23,690 bases of DNA from LZORAL124-50-18 sp051208045 (GCA_051208045.1 JBPJFY010000026.1:1-23690); one strand, 5' to 3'. Shown: positions 15,031 to 23,084, counted from the first letter of the stretch. Numbers and translations: made by a program. The notes: generated by a model not told the origin, from the letters alone.

Positions 15031-16176
15031 TTAGCGCGCTGCTTTGACTTGAGATGGCTGAAGCGAATCGCCCACATCGTTACCCCAGGCATTTCGTTCG
15101 TAGGTGACTACGGCCGCAATCTGAAGGTCATCCAGCTGATCTTTCCAGGCAGACATGGCTGTTCCTGCCTTGCCGTTCAACACAATATCGAGGTGATCAG
15201 CCACGGCACCTTTGGCAATCGCACTGCCTTTGAGAGCAGGAAATGCCGGTGGAATACCTTCTCCGGTCGGCTGATGACAGGCTGCACAATACGTGCTGTA
15301 AACTTCCAAACCTTTGGCAACGAGCTCATCCTTACTCCAGGTTTTGTCGGAGGCAGCTTCTGCCATCGCCAGTTGCTTGGCCTGTTTCTTCTCAGTCATC
15401 CAGGTATTGAATTCGTCACCAGCCATGGCGACCACCTGAATCGGCATGTAGGCATGGCCGGTACCGCAGTTCTCAGCACACTGCCCCTCATACACCCCTT
15501 CTTTTTCGATGATCGTCCAGGTTTCATTGATGTATCCGGGAATAGAGTCTTTCTTCACTGCGATGGCGGGCACCCACCAGGTGTGCAATACGTCGGACGC
15601 CGTCAACAGGAACCGAATACGCTTATTGGTGGGCAGCACCAGCGGGTTATCTACCATTCGCAGGTAACCGTCTCCGGCAGTTTCTTCGTCAACGAGATTA
15701 CTGATGATCTTGATATCATCTTCCATGTACTCGTAGGTCCACTTCCATTGGGAACCAATAACTTTGATGGTCATGTCGGCAGGTGTTTTGTCTTCTACGC
15801 TGGCGAATGTGGATTTCGCCTTGCCGGCAATTGTCAGATCAATACCGAGCACAATAACCGGCACAAGTATCCAGGACCAGGTGCCAAACCAGCCTTTGTG
15901 AAACTGCTGATCCGCTTCATATCCAGTGGACTTTCTGAATTTGACGATGGAATATCCCACAATGGCGATAACAATCACCATAATGATAAACGCCACCCAG
16001 GTGGTCATCATATGGAGATCAAACACTTCTTTGGTAAGGGGGGAAACCGGCTCAGGGAGATTGAGCTTCATTTCGGCAATGGCATTCGTGCTGAAGAGAG
16101 CCAACAGCAACCCTGCACGATGCCACAGAGCACCAATCGACCCAGTGCCAGCGGGTTTGGCATACGAGACTTTCAT
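15031..16176 (-). CDS. ctaC: Cytochrome c oxidase subunit II with fused cytochrome c domain
   Basis: A 381-residue caa3-like subunit II. It has a signal-like N-terminus (about 17-34, ending STNAIA), two membrane helices (about 55-78 and 101-118), and a CuA cupredoxin domain with H198, C233, E235, C237, H241 and M244 (GQCAENCGTGHAYMP). It ends in a C-terminal cytochrome c domain with C297-x2-C300-H301 and a likely axial M341. The fused domain can accept electrons from cytochrome c and pass them to CuA. The ATG at 16176 is preceded by GAGGAA; an upstream in-frame start has no such site. It is the first gene of the oxidase operon. Confidence 0.97.
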   Translation of the reverse strand: MKVSYAKPAGTGSIGALWHRAGLLLALFSTNAIAEMKLNLPEPVSPLTKEVFDLHMMTTWVAFIIMVIVIAIVGYSIVKFRKSTGYEADQQFHKGWFGTWSWILVPVIVLGIDLTIAGKAKSTFASVEDKTPADMTIKVIGSQWKWTYEYMEDDIKIISNLVDEETAGDGYLRMVDNPLVLPTNKRIRFLLTASDVLHTWWVPAIAVKKDSIPGYINETWTIIEKEGVYEGQCAENCGTGHAYMPIQVVAMAGDEFNTWMTEKKQAKQLAMAEAASDKTWSKDELVAKGLEVYSTYCAACHQPTGEGIPPAFPALKGSAIAKGAVADHLDIVLNGKAGTAMSAWKDQLDDLQIAAVVTYERNAWGNDVGDSLQPSQVKAAR

Positions 16177-16600
16177 TGAACGTTCCTCATTCACAGCCTT
16201 TGCGACACAGCTGTTACAGAGAAAGCGTTGCAGAGCAATGCAGACTCGAACCACTGAGTTCGCCCGGACTGAAGCTTGTTATTTTTGTTTTATAATGAGC
16301 AACCGGTGCTTTCTGGTTGTATCGCCCTTCAAGCTGACCTGCATACACTGCCGATCCCGTCGCTCGGAACGAAAACCACTGGGTTTACCTGCAAGTCGTT
16401 TGTATGCGATGTATGGAGGCCCGCAATGCAACCAACAAGGAGATAAACAAAGTACTGCCAGGTTTTCGAATATTGTTTTTATATTTTCATTAATCCTGAT
16501 CAAATCCGGGTTAACTTTACCCGCATTCTTCCATTTGTTAAAGCGCTTTTTTCTAACCCATTTGCATTTTAGTCGAATTCTGGAAGCGCGCAGAATGAAT
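16177..16600. other. Non-coding region upstream of coxB
   Basis: I see no credible gene in these 424 bases; short open frames have no family features. The region separates the tail of the hox operon from the coxB start and should hold the coxB promoter. Candidate elements on the minus strand are TATAAA at 16483-16478 and the FNR-like site at 16503-16490. A short hairpin (ATTCTG / CAGAAT, 16577-16596) lies just after the CBS gene stop but lacks a T run, so it is at best a weak terminator. Confidence 0.5.
16490..16503 (-). promoter_or_regulatory. FNR/Anr-like site upstream of coxB
   Basis: On the minus strand, TTGATCAGGATTAA matches the FNR/Anr consensus TTGAT-n4-ATCAA at 9 of 10 positions. 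It lies about 16 bp upstream of an AT-rich TATAAA. An FNR protein bound there would cover the -35 region, which suggests repression of the aa3 oxidase without oxygen. The promoter itself is not certain. Confidence 0.45.
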
Positions 16601-17041
16601 TCAGGCGTCTTTGCCCGCTTCTAACAACCGAATACTGAGTTTTACAAAGTCGGCTGAGGTGAGAATGCCCACCACCTTTTTTCCTTCAAGCACAGGCAGG
16701 CAACCGTATTTGCTGGCAACAAAGTACTCACCAGCTTCGCGCAACGAGGTATCGGGCGCAATGGTCCGCGCATCGGCACACATGAAATCACGCACCTTGC
16801 GTTTCGACTCCTGATGATCCAAATCCGCCATCCCGAATTTGTTTGCTATATCAAACGCCTGTTTCAACAGTTCTTTTTGCGTCAGAACGCCTTCGAAACA
16901 ACCCGTCAAATCGTCAACTACCGGAATATGCCGAATGTTGTTTTCCTTCATGCGTTTACGCGCTTCTGCCAGCGAATCACGGGAAGTGCAGGTAATGACT
17001 GTGCGGGACATGATGTCGTTTGCCACTGCAGGTTGGGCCAT
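16601..17041 (-). CDS. CBS-domain pair protein in the hydrogenase operon
   Basis: A 146-residue cytoplasmic protein made of two CBS domains and little else. Domain 1 is about residues 7-65 (VANDIMSRTVITCTSRDSLAEARKRM, NIRHIPVVDD, GVLTQKELL). Domain 2 is about 84-143 (KVRDFMCADARTIAPDTSLREAG, GCLPVLEGKKVVGILTSADFVKLSIRLLE). CBS pairs commonly bind AMP, ATP, NAD or similar nucleotides and act as energy sensors. The ATG has AAGGG seven bases upstream. It lies 19 bp after hoxW, so it is probably the last gene of the hox operon. The specific role is unknown; a regulatory link to hydrogenase activity is inference. Confidence 0.88.
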   Translation of the reverse strand: MAQPAVANDIMSRTVITCTSRDSLAEARKRMKENNIRHIPVVDDLTGCFEGVLTQKELLKQAFDIANKFGMADLDHQESKRKVRDFMCADARTIAPDTSLREAGEYFVASKYGCLPVLEGKKVVGILTSADFVKLSIRLLEAGKDA

Positions 17042-17060
17042 GGGTTTTCCCTTGTCAGCG

Positions 17061-17582
17061 TTACTCTTCGGTGATTGACGTTTTCCCTTCAGTATAGACG
17101 CCTTCCACCCAGGTCAAAAAAAACCTGAGTGCCTCTTTCAGGTCCGCCGTCGCTTCTGCGCTCAGCTTTTCCTCAAACGCTCCGAATTGCGTACCGCGAA
17201 TCCCAAGCACGTATGCCAAGGGTTGATACCCGTAGACCACCTGAGCCAGCGCTAACAGCGCTTGTGGCGTCAGGGAATGACTGCCAAACCCTGCCCCGGA
17301 AGAATCTGGCTGGATCTGACGAAAGTAAAATGGACCGCTGGCATCCAAACAGGCATCCACAAAAACGACCAGGTCAAACTCCGCCATCGTGGCAGCAAGC
17401 TCGACTTCCAACTGGTATGCGGATTCGACCTCAACACCTTCCGGCAGATCTTGCGATACCGTGAGCTGTGAAACAAAGGCAGGGCCGAGACCGTCATCCT
17501 GTCGCCCCGGATTACCATAGCCAACAATGAATGTTTTAAGCGGAGGTCCGGGTTCTGCATTCGACTCATGCGTTGTCTGCAT
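17061..17582 (-). CDS. hoxW: Hydrogenase maturation endopeptidase (HoxW type)
   Basis: A 173-residue protease of the HybD/HycI family that clips the C-terminus of the hydrogenase large subunit after nickel insertion. The nickel-sensing residues are visible in FIVGYGNPGRQDDGLGP (acidic residue D30), VVFVDACLD (D76) and FGSHSLTPQ (H102). The ATG at 17582 overlaps the end of hoxH by 17 bases; a GTG three codons upstream is also open. Its substrate should be the adjacent HoxH, which still encodes a C-terminal extension. Confidence 0.92.
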   Translation of the reverse strand: MQTTHESNAEPGPPLKTFIVGYGNPGRQDDGLGPAFVSQLTVSQDLPEGVEVESAYQLEVELAATMAEFDLVVFVDACLDASGPFYFRQIQPDSSGAGFGSHSLTPQALLALAQVVYGYQPLAYVLGIRGTQFGAFEEKLSAEATADLKEALRFFLTWVEGVYTEGKTSITEE

Positions 17583-19029
17583 ACTGCCCACTCACGAATT
17601 GCCCCTGCCGTTCGATCAGCCCACCCTCCGCATCCAGCACTTCCACCATCAGCGGCATTTTGCCCAGCGCATGGGTGGCACAGGATAAGCAAGGGTCATA
17701 GGCGCGCACCGCCACTTCCACCTGATTGAGCATGGCTTCGGTGATGCGCTTTTTGCCCCCCAGGTACTTTCGCGCCACTTCTGTGACTGCGGTGTTCATG
17801 GCAGTGTTGTTATGTGTGGTGGAGACTATCAGGTTGCAATAGGTCACCAAACTCTCCGGATTGACGCGATAGTGATGAATCAAGGAGCCTCGTGGGGCTT
17901 CGATGATGGCAATCCCCTCTTCTCTGCGCTCACCTTTTGCAATTAAATCCGACCCTTGGAGATCCTCATCCAACAGCAGCTCTTCAATTTTTTCTACACA
18001 ATGCAGCACTTCAATCATGCGTGCCCAGTGATAGGCCAGACTCATATGGTTAGGGCGGCCCCCGGTCAACGCCTTGAATTTGCGTCGCTCCACTTCCGCC
18101 AATGGGGTATCGATAAAGCTCACCGTGTTCATACGCGATAATGGCCCAACGCGATACCAGCCATCAAGATTTCCCCGCTGCTTGATGAAGGGAAATTTCA
18201 TGTAAGACCAGGGCTTCACCTCTTCCATTAAATGATCATTGAACTCCCGGCAATCCACCTTGTCGAAGATGATGTTGCCTGAAGCATCAACGGCCCGAAG
18301 ATGGCCGTGATACAGGTCTAGCGCGCCGTCTTCGCGCACGAGCGACAGATGGTTGGAGTTAAAATGGGCAAACTCCTTGACGAGATCAAGGTTGGCTTCG
18401 GAATACTCTCGCGCCACATCCACCGCGCCTTTGGCCCAGGCAATCATCTGCCCCAGATCCTTCAGCAGCTCATCCCGCTCTTTCAGTGACAGGTTCTTGT
18501 TGATCCCCCCAGGCACCGCGCCTGTGCCATGGATTTTTTTTCCGGCCGTCAGTCTAATCACTTCCTGCCCATATTTGCGCAGAAGGATGCCTTGTTTCGC
18601 CAAATCCGGATACGCTTTGATCACCTCAAAAATATTGCGCTTGGCGGCAGGCGCTGTGAAGCCAAACAGTAAATCCGGTGAGCACAAATGAAAAAAGTGC
18701 AGTACATTGCTCTGCATAATCTGGCCGTAGTGCATCAACCGACGCATTTTTTCAGCTGTTGGCGGTAGCGTGTCCACACCCACGATTTGGTCCATCGCCT
18801 TGGCTGCCGCCAAGTGATGGCTGACCGGGCAGATGCCACACAATCGTTGTACAATAACGGGCACCTCCCAGAACATGCGCCCCTGGATAAATCGCTCAAA
18901 TCCACGGAATTCAACAATATGCAGGCGAGCCTCGGACACACGATTCTGCTCATCCAGATGCACCGTCACCTTTCCGTGCCCTTCTACCCGTGTGAGCGGT
19001 GCGATTTCAACAATTCGGGTTCCTGACAT
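17566..19029 (-). CDS. hoxH: NAD-reducing [NiFe] hydrogenase large subunit HoxH
   Basis: The 487-residue catalytic subunit of a group 3d type bidirectional hydrogenase. The nickel-iron site ligands lie in the N-terminal motif RLCGICPVSHH (C64, C67) and the C-terminal motif DPCLSCATHA (C447, C450). After H453 there is a 34-residue tail that HoxW should remove. The start MSGTRIVEIAPLTRVEGHGK is typical, and AAGGAG lies seven bases before the ATG at 19029; a longer upstream reading frame is not supported. It lies 47 bp after hoxY. Confidence 0.97.
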   Translation of the reverse strand: MSGTRIVEIAPLTRVEGHGKVTVHLDEQNRVSEARLHIVEFRGFERFIQGRMFWEVPVIVQRLCGICPVSHHLAAAKAMDQIVGVDTLPPTAEKMRRLMHYGQIMQSNVLHFFHLCSPDLLFGFTAPAAKRNIFEVIKAYPDLAKQGILLRKYGQEVIRLTAGKKIHGTGAVPGGINKNLSLKERDELLKDLGQMIAWAKGAVDVAREYSEANLDLVKEFAHFNSNHLSLVREDGALDLYHGHLRAVDASGNIIFDKVDCREFNDHLMEEVKPWSYMKFPFIKQRGNLDGWYRVGPLSRMNTVSFIDTPLAEVERRKFKALTGGRPNHMSLAYHWARMIEVLHCVEKIEELLLDEDLQGSDLIAKGERREEGIAIIEAPRGSLIHHYRVNPESLVTYCNLIVSTTHNNTAMNTAVTEVARKYLGGKKRITEAMLNQVEVAVRAYDPCLSCATHALGKMPLMVEVLDAEGGLIERQGQFVSGQYADNA

Positions 19030-19076
19030 TTTCGGCTCCTTTCGCCTGAATGGCGGTATATTCCAGGAAGTTAAGA

Positions 19077-19643
19077 TCAGTCGTAACGCAGCAGAACGTT
19101 GTCCACCGCGGGTGGCTGATCGGTGACCAATGCGTACAGGGCTTCCCACAGAACGTCGCCGGAGGGCGGGCACCCGGGAATCTGAAAGTCCACTTTGACC
19201 ACATCCACGACGGTGTAGACCTTATCCAGGATCAGCGGCAACGCCGGGTCGTTCGGAATCTGGTTCCCCGGATTAAGAATTTTGTCACTGTGGTGGTAGG
19301 CCTCTTCAAAACATTCGCGCAAGGGCTCACGGGATTGCATGATGGCGTTTCGCATCACGGGCAACCCCCCCATAATGGCGCACTGCCCTACTGCCACCAG
19401 AATATCGCAATGCTTGCGAAACGCATGCAATACATGCACATTGTCTTCGTTGCAGCACCCTCCCTCGATCAGCCCGATATCACAGCGACGTGTGAACGTC
19501 TTTTTGTCATTCAACGGCGATTTGTCAAACTCCGCGTACTGAAGCAGATCCAATAAGCACTCATCGATATCCAGGAGGGACATGTGGCAACCAAAGCAGC
19601 CCGCGAGAGAGGTCGTGGCAATCCGCTTTTTTCGTTTAGCCAT
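19077..19643 (-). CDS. hoxY: NAD-reducing hydrogenase small subunit HoxY
   Basis: A 188-residue small subunit carrying one proximal [4Fe-4S] cluster next to the NiFe site. The ligands are C16 and C19 (LAGCFGCHMSLLDID), C88 (VGQCAIMGG) and C158 (IPGCPPSGD). It lacks the C-terminal extra clusters and Tat signal of membrane-bound hydrogenases, fitting a cytoplasmic enzyme. The ATG has AGAGGAG seven bases upstream and overlaps the end of hoxU by 8 bases. Confidence 0.96.
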   Translation of the reverse strand: MAKRKKRIATTSLAGCFGCHMSLLDIDECLLDLLQYAEFDKSPLNDKKTFTRRCDIGLIEGGCCNEDNVHVLHAFRKHCDILVAVGQCAIMGGLPVMRNAIMQSREPLRECFEEAYHHSDKILNPGNQIPNDPALPLILDKVYTVVDVVKVDFQIPGCPPSGDVLWEALYALVTDQPPAVDNVLLRYD

Positions 19644-20466
19644 GATCGCTCTCCTCTTTTCCGGCTTCTACACCTTTACCGGTCGGACCTTCGTAGTTCT
19701 GTCCAATCTGTGCATGATCAAACTGGCGGTCGCCAATCGCATCAAAAAAGCCTTCACCTTTCCGAATGATGCAGCCAACCGGGCACACTTCCAGCGCCAT
19801 GGCATAATCGTCTACTGACGCATCCGTTTTTGCCAGACATTCAGCGTTTACCCCAATCCGCTTATGAATGCCACGGCCCACGTACTCAAACAGGTGCTTG
19901 CCATCAATATCCCGTGAGGCGCGGATACACCGACCACATAAAATACAGCGATTGTTATCCAGCACTATATCCGGGTGGGAGGCATCCAGCGGTCGGGCCG
20001 GTTGCAGATAGGGAAACTTGGTGGCTTGTGATATCCCCAGCCGGTAAGCCATCGCCTGTAACTCGCAGCGGCCGCTGGCCTCACAGATCGGGCACAAATG
20101 ATTTCCCTCATGGAAGAGCATCCGCACGAGATCTTTACGGTATTTGAGGATTTCCTCGGTGTCGTGTTCGATTTCCATCCCCGGCTCAATGGGCTGCGTA
20201 CAGGCCGCCACGGTACGTCCATTGGCTTTTACGGTACACACCCGACAACTGCCTGCGGGAACCAGGCTTTCCGAGTCACACAGACGTGGCACGTAGATGC
20301 CAATCTCTTCACAGGCATCCATAATGGTTTGCTCTGAGGACACGGTGTAGGAACGGCCATCCACGGTGATCGAGATTGGCTTACCCCGGTGACGGTGCGT
20401 ATCAGGCTTGTGCAACGGCGAGCGCTGGCTGGACTCTTTTGGGTCCCATATTTTCGCATCAGACAT
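19636..20466 (-). CDS. hoxU: Hydrogenase diaphorase subunit HoxU
   Basis: A 276-residue NuoG-like electron-transfer subunit. In order: a hydrophilic N-terminal extension of about 30 residues (with HRHRGK); a [2Fe-2S] ferredoxin domain with C63, C74, C77 and C89; a His-Cys3 cluster domain (H123, C125, C128, C134); and a [4Fe-4S] ferredoxin part with C174, C177, C180, C228 and C232 among its cysteines. It links the flavin subunit HoxF to HoxYH. AAGGGG precedes the ATG. It starts 4 bp after hoxF. Its C-terminal tail of about 35 residues beyond the last cluster motif is poorly conserved. Confidence 0.95.
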   Translation of the reverse strand: MSDAKIWDPKESSQRSPLHKPDTHRHRGKPISITVDGRSYTVSSEQTIMDACEEIGIYVPRLCDSESLVPAGSCRVCTVKANGRTVAACTQPIEPGMEIEHDTEEILKYRKDLVRMLFHEGNHLCPICEASGRCELQAMAYRLGISQATKFPYLQPARPLDASHPDIVLDNNRCILCGRCIRASRDIDGKHLFEYVGRGIHKRIGVNAECLAKTDASVDDYAMALEVCPVGCIIRKGEGFFDAIGDRQFDHAQIGQNYEGPTGKGVEAGKEESDHG

Positions 20467-20470
20467 ACGC

Positions 20471-22321
20471 TTACCCCTTGTCTCCGTAACCGGTGTCGTA
20501 GATCAGTGATCGTCGTTTCGCCAAACGCCGGGATTCTTCCAACGCATCCTGGATATTGAAACTGGCCTGGTACCCGCTTGCACTCTCTTTCAGCAGTGCG
20601 GCGTACACCATTGGGAATTTTTCCAGTGAGGAGAGAAACGGATTGGGCGAGGTGTGCCCCAAACCACACCGACTGGTCGCGATGATGGTTTGACTCAATT
20701 CCTTGAGCTGGTCAATGTCCGCCTGATCCGCGAGCCCTTTGCGAATCTTTTCCATGCCTTTTTTCAGAAAGACATTGCCCACCCGACACGGTGTGCAGTA
20801 GCCGCAACTCTCTTCCACGAAAAAGTGCAGGTAGTAATCCACCACCTGTAAGATGTTTCTGTGTTCGGAAAAAATGGTAAAGGCACCCGCTGTCGGCAGA
20901 TCCTCGAAACAGAGCTTGCGCTGAAAGTCCACTCGCCCGATCATCTGGCCACTTGCCCCGCCGACTTGAATTGCGGCAGCCTTGGTCGCCCCGGCGGCAT
21001 CCAACACTTCCTGAACGGTTACGCCCATGGGGAACTCATAAATTCCCGGGCGCTTACAATCCCCGGCCACCGAAAGCAATTTGGTTCCGGCACTTTGTGA
21101 GGTACCAATCTCCGAAAACCAACTCGCCCCCTGCTGGAGAATGCGCGGTACATTGCAAAAAGTCTCTACATTGTTCACGATCGTTGGTTTCTGTTTGTAC
21201 CCGGAGACCACGGGAAAGGGTGGACGATTTTTAGGTTCGCCACGCCGGCCTTCACACGAGCTGATCAGTGAACTTTCTTCACCACAGATGTATGCGCCCG
21301 CACCCAGCTGAATGCGTATATCAAAAGTGAATGCTCCGGGCTGAATAGCTGTGCCCAACAGCCCATTTTCCCGTCGCTCTGCGAGAATGGATTCCAAATA
21401 GGGAACGAGATACCGGTATTCACCCCGCAGGTACAGAATGCCTTCTTGACTCCCTATCGCATAGGCGGCGATGGTCATTCCTTCGAACAGCAAATGGGCG
21501 CGCTCAGTGAGCAGCACCCGATCTTTAAAGGTACCCGGCTCGCCTTCGTCCGCGTTGCAAATCACATAGCGTTGATCCGCTTGCGTCTCAGCCGCCATGC
21601 GCCACTTCCGCCCAGTTGGGAATCCTGCACCGCCCCGCCCGCGTAAACCTGCTGCTTCAATCTCTTCAACCACCTGCTTCGGGGTGAGCGATTCTAATTT
21701 GGCCAGCCCCTGTTCAGCCGTTTCCTCCGAACCCAGCAAAATGTCACCAGCTCGCCGGATATTGTTTTTTACGGAAGAACGAATCAGGGGGGAGACATCC
21801 GGCTGGCTCTGGTCACGCAACGAAACTGGCTCGCCTGCCGGCGCTCGTTTGAGCTGCCGCACCAATCGCTGAACCTTGGCTGGAGTGAGACTAGTGATGA
21901 TCTGGTCGTTCACCATGGCCGCCGGCGCTTGATCACACATGCCGATACAGGGCGTGAGATGAAAGGAAAACAAGCCATCCCGTGTAGTTTGTCCCGGCCC
22001 GATGCCCAGAGCTTTCTCAAAAGCGGACTGCACCTCGGCTAGCCCGGTAAATTGATCGACAATATCGTCACACAAACGTATGACATACCTACCCTGAGGC
22101 TCCTGGGAAAAAAACGCGTAAAACGACACCACACCTTCAACTTCTACGCGATGTGTGTGCGTCTGTTCGGCGATGACTTCCATGGCGTCCGGGCTAACAA
22201 AGCCCAGCTCATCCTGAATGGCGAGCAGAATATCCATCAACCTGCCCGCATCATTACCAAAACGATCGCAGGCCGCTCGAATTGACGCGTGCTCTGACGT
22301 AATCAAATCAGATATGTTCAT
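20471..22321 (-). CDS. hoxF: Hydrogenase diaphorase subunit HoxF (NAD- and FMN-binding)
   Basis: A 616-residue NuoE-NuoF fusion that exchanges electrons with NAD(H). Residues 1-150 form the NuoE-like domain, whose [2Fe-2S] ligands would be C84, C125 and C129 with D89 at the fourth position. Residues about 205-480 hold the FMN/NAD site (GLRGRGGAGFPTGRKW, CNADEGEPGTFKDR). The C-terminal [4Fe-4S] motif is SCGYCTPCR (C506, C509, C512) plus C552. The length fits HoxF of Cupriavidus-type soluble hydrogenases. No separate HoxE is present. It is the first gene of the operon; the ribosome site before the ATG is weak. Confidence 0.95.
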   Translation of the reverse strand: MNISDLITSEHASIRAACDRFGNDAGRLMDILLAIQDELGFVSPDAMEVIAEQTHTHRVEVEGVVSFYAFFSQEPQGRYVIRLCDDIVDQFTGLAEVQSAFEKALGIGPGQTTRDGLFSFHLTPCIGMCDQAPAAMVNDQIITSLTPAKVQRLVRQLKRAPAGEPVSLRDQSQPDVSPLIRSSVKNNIRRAGDILLGSEETAEQGLAKLESLTPKQVVEEIEAAGLRGRGGAGFPTGRKWRMAAETQADQRYVICNADEGEPGTFKDRVLLTERAHLLFEGMTIAAYAIGSQEGILYLRGEYRYLVPYLESILAERRENGLLGTAIQPGAFTFDIRIQLGAGAYICGEESSLISSCEGRRGEPKNRPPFPVVSGYKQKPTIVNNVETFCNVPRILQQGASWFSEIGTSQSAGTKLLSVAGDCKRPGIYEFPMGVTVQEVLDAAGATKAAAIQVGGASGQMIGRVDFQRKLCFEDLPTAGAFTIFSEHRNILQVVDYYLHFFVEESCGYCTPCRVGNVFLKKGMEKIRKGLADQADIDQLKELSQTIIATSRCGLGHTSPNPFLSSLEKFPMVYAALLKESASGYQASFNIQDALEESRRLAKRRSLIYDTGYGDKG

Positions 22322-22381
22322 TGGTGCTGTCCACTTTTATTGCTATTTTCGCACAGACTTTCAGCATGCTCTGTAATGCAC

Positions 22382-22396
22382 GCTATCCAACAGCCA
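22382..22396 (-). promoter_or_regulatory. Weak sigma54-like promoter upstream of hoxF
   Basis: On the minus strand, TGGCTGTTGGATAGC has the GG-10 bp-GC spacing of a sigma54 promoter but matches only about 7 of 11 consensus positions. Soluble hydrogenase operons of Cupriavidus are known to be sigma54-dependent, which is the reason to record it. No good sigma70 promoter is seen either. Confidence 0.25.
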
Positions 22397-22412
22397 CATT
22401 TCTACCCTGATG

Positions 22413-22451
22413 GTTATCGACCATAGTTATCGACATTAGTTATAGACCAAT
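22413..22451 (-). repeat. Three tandem 13-bp repeats upstream of hoxF
   Basis: Three direct repeats with exact 13-bp period lie at 22413-22425, 22426-22438 and 22439-22451. The core GTTATCGAC (plus strand) is identical in the first two copies and GTTATAGAC in the third. They lie about 90-130 bp before the hoxF start and could be binding sites for a hydrogenase regulator. Confidence 0.7.
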
Positions 22452-22483
22452 CCCCGATGAGTTTTCCTGCGCGGGGTCAATAA

Positions 22484-22621
22484 ATTCGTATTTCCCATCG
22501 TCGCATCCCGAGAGTGTTGCAAATCGATATCACAAAGTGCCCGCACTGCGCTGGCGAAATGAAAGTCATTGCCTGCATCAAGCAGCCCCTGGGTCAGGGC
22601 CTTTTCCCGTTGATCTGCTAA
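22484..22621 (+). pseudogene. Relic of an IS91/ISCR-like transposase C-terminus
   Basis: An open stretch without a start codon, running from a stop at 22481 to TAA at 22619-22621, encodes VLQIDITKCPHCAGEMKVI followed by ACIKQP. This resembles the conserved zinc-ribbon end of IS91-type transposases, which typically read FAIDIEHCPRCGG followed by KIIAAIEDP. The match is lost after ACIKQP, and the rest of the element is absent. The call rests on memory of that motif and is tentative. It is non-functional. Confidence 0.55.
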
Positions 22622-22653
22622 CGGTTAGACCTATGACACCTAACTTCCTATTA

Positions 22654-23084
22654 GGGGCTGTTGACGGTTCACATGGGCAACCACTGGACTGCACACGCTA
22701 TCGCCACCAGTGACTGTAAAAAAAACAGGTAATCCACACCCATCAACTGCCATGTGAATCTTCCTGGCCTGCCGCACCGGCGCTATGTTGATGCGCCTTA
22801 ACATAACTGCCGTCAATAAAGCCCCACTCAAGGTCTGGCTCAATTCGAAGGAACATAAACACCTTGTTCCAAATACCTCGGCCGAACCAGGCATTGCATC
22901 TTTTATACACCGTATTCCACCGGCCGAAGTAGTCGGGCAAATCTCTCCAAAGTATTCCTGCGCGCAAGCGATACAGCATTCCCTCTACCATGAGTCTCAG
23001 GTTTCGCTTGTCATAGATCGCACATTGAAGCAAAATTAGCTTTAGCTTCGACCAGAGCTCGTCACTGAGCATTAGTCGAGGCAT
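22654..23084 (-). pseudogene. Truncated, frameshifted IS5-family transposase
   Basis: The first frame (23084 to 22743) encodes a typical IS5-type N-terminus: MPRLMLSDELWSKLKLIL, the helix-turn-helix region with YRLRAGILWRDLP, FGRWNTVYKRCNAW and the first catalytic aspartate in FIDGSYVKAHQHSAGA. The reading then moves to another frame for RKIHMAVDGCGLPVFFTVTGG, with the usual linker between them deleted. Everything after TVTGG, including the later catalytic D and E, is missing, and the frame runs out through the left inverted repeat. The protein cannot be an active transposase. Confidence 0.8.

Noticed and set aside
15049..16179. A 376-codon plus-strand open frame
   Set aside because: Exact antisense of the subunit II gene, which is certain; the composition (many H, G, F) is that of a reverse-frame translation.
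16279..16503. A 74-codon minus-strand open frame upstream of coxB
   Set aside because: No ribosome site, no recognisable domain, and it overlaps the likely coxB promoter region.
17566..19173. A longer HoxH start at 19173
   Set aside because: The extra 48 residues overlap the hoxY coding end and look like random sequence. A strong ribosome site precedes the ATG at 19029, where the conserved N-terminus begins.
19050..19556. A 168-codon plus-strand open frame
   Set aside because: Antisense to hoxY and without coding features of its own.
22413..22451. A CRISPR array or plasmid iterons
   Set aside because: The repeats are 13 bp with no spacers, and no cas or rep gene is nearby; an operator array fits better.
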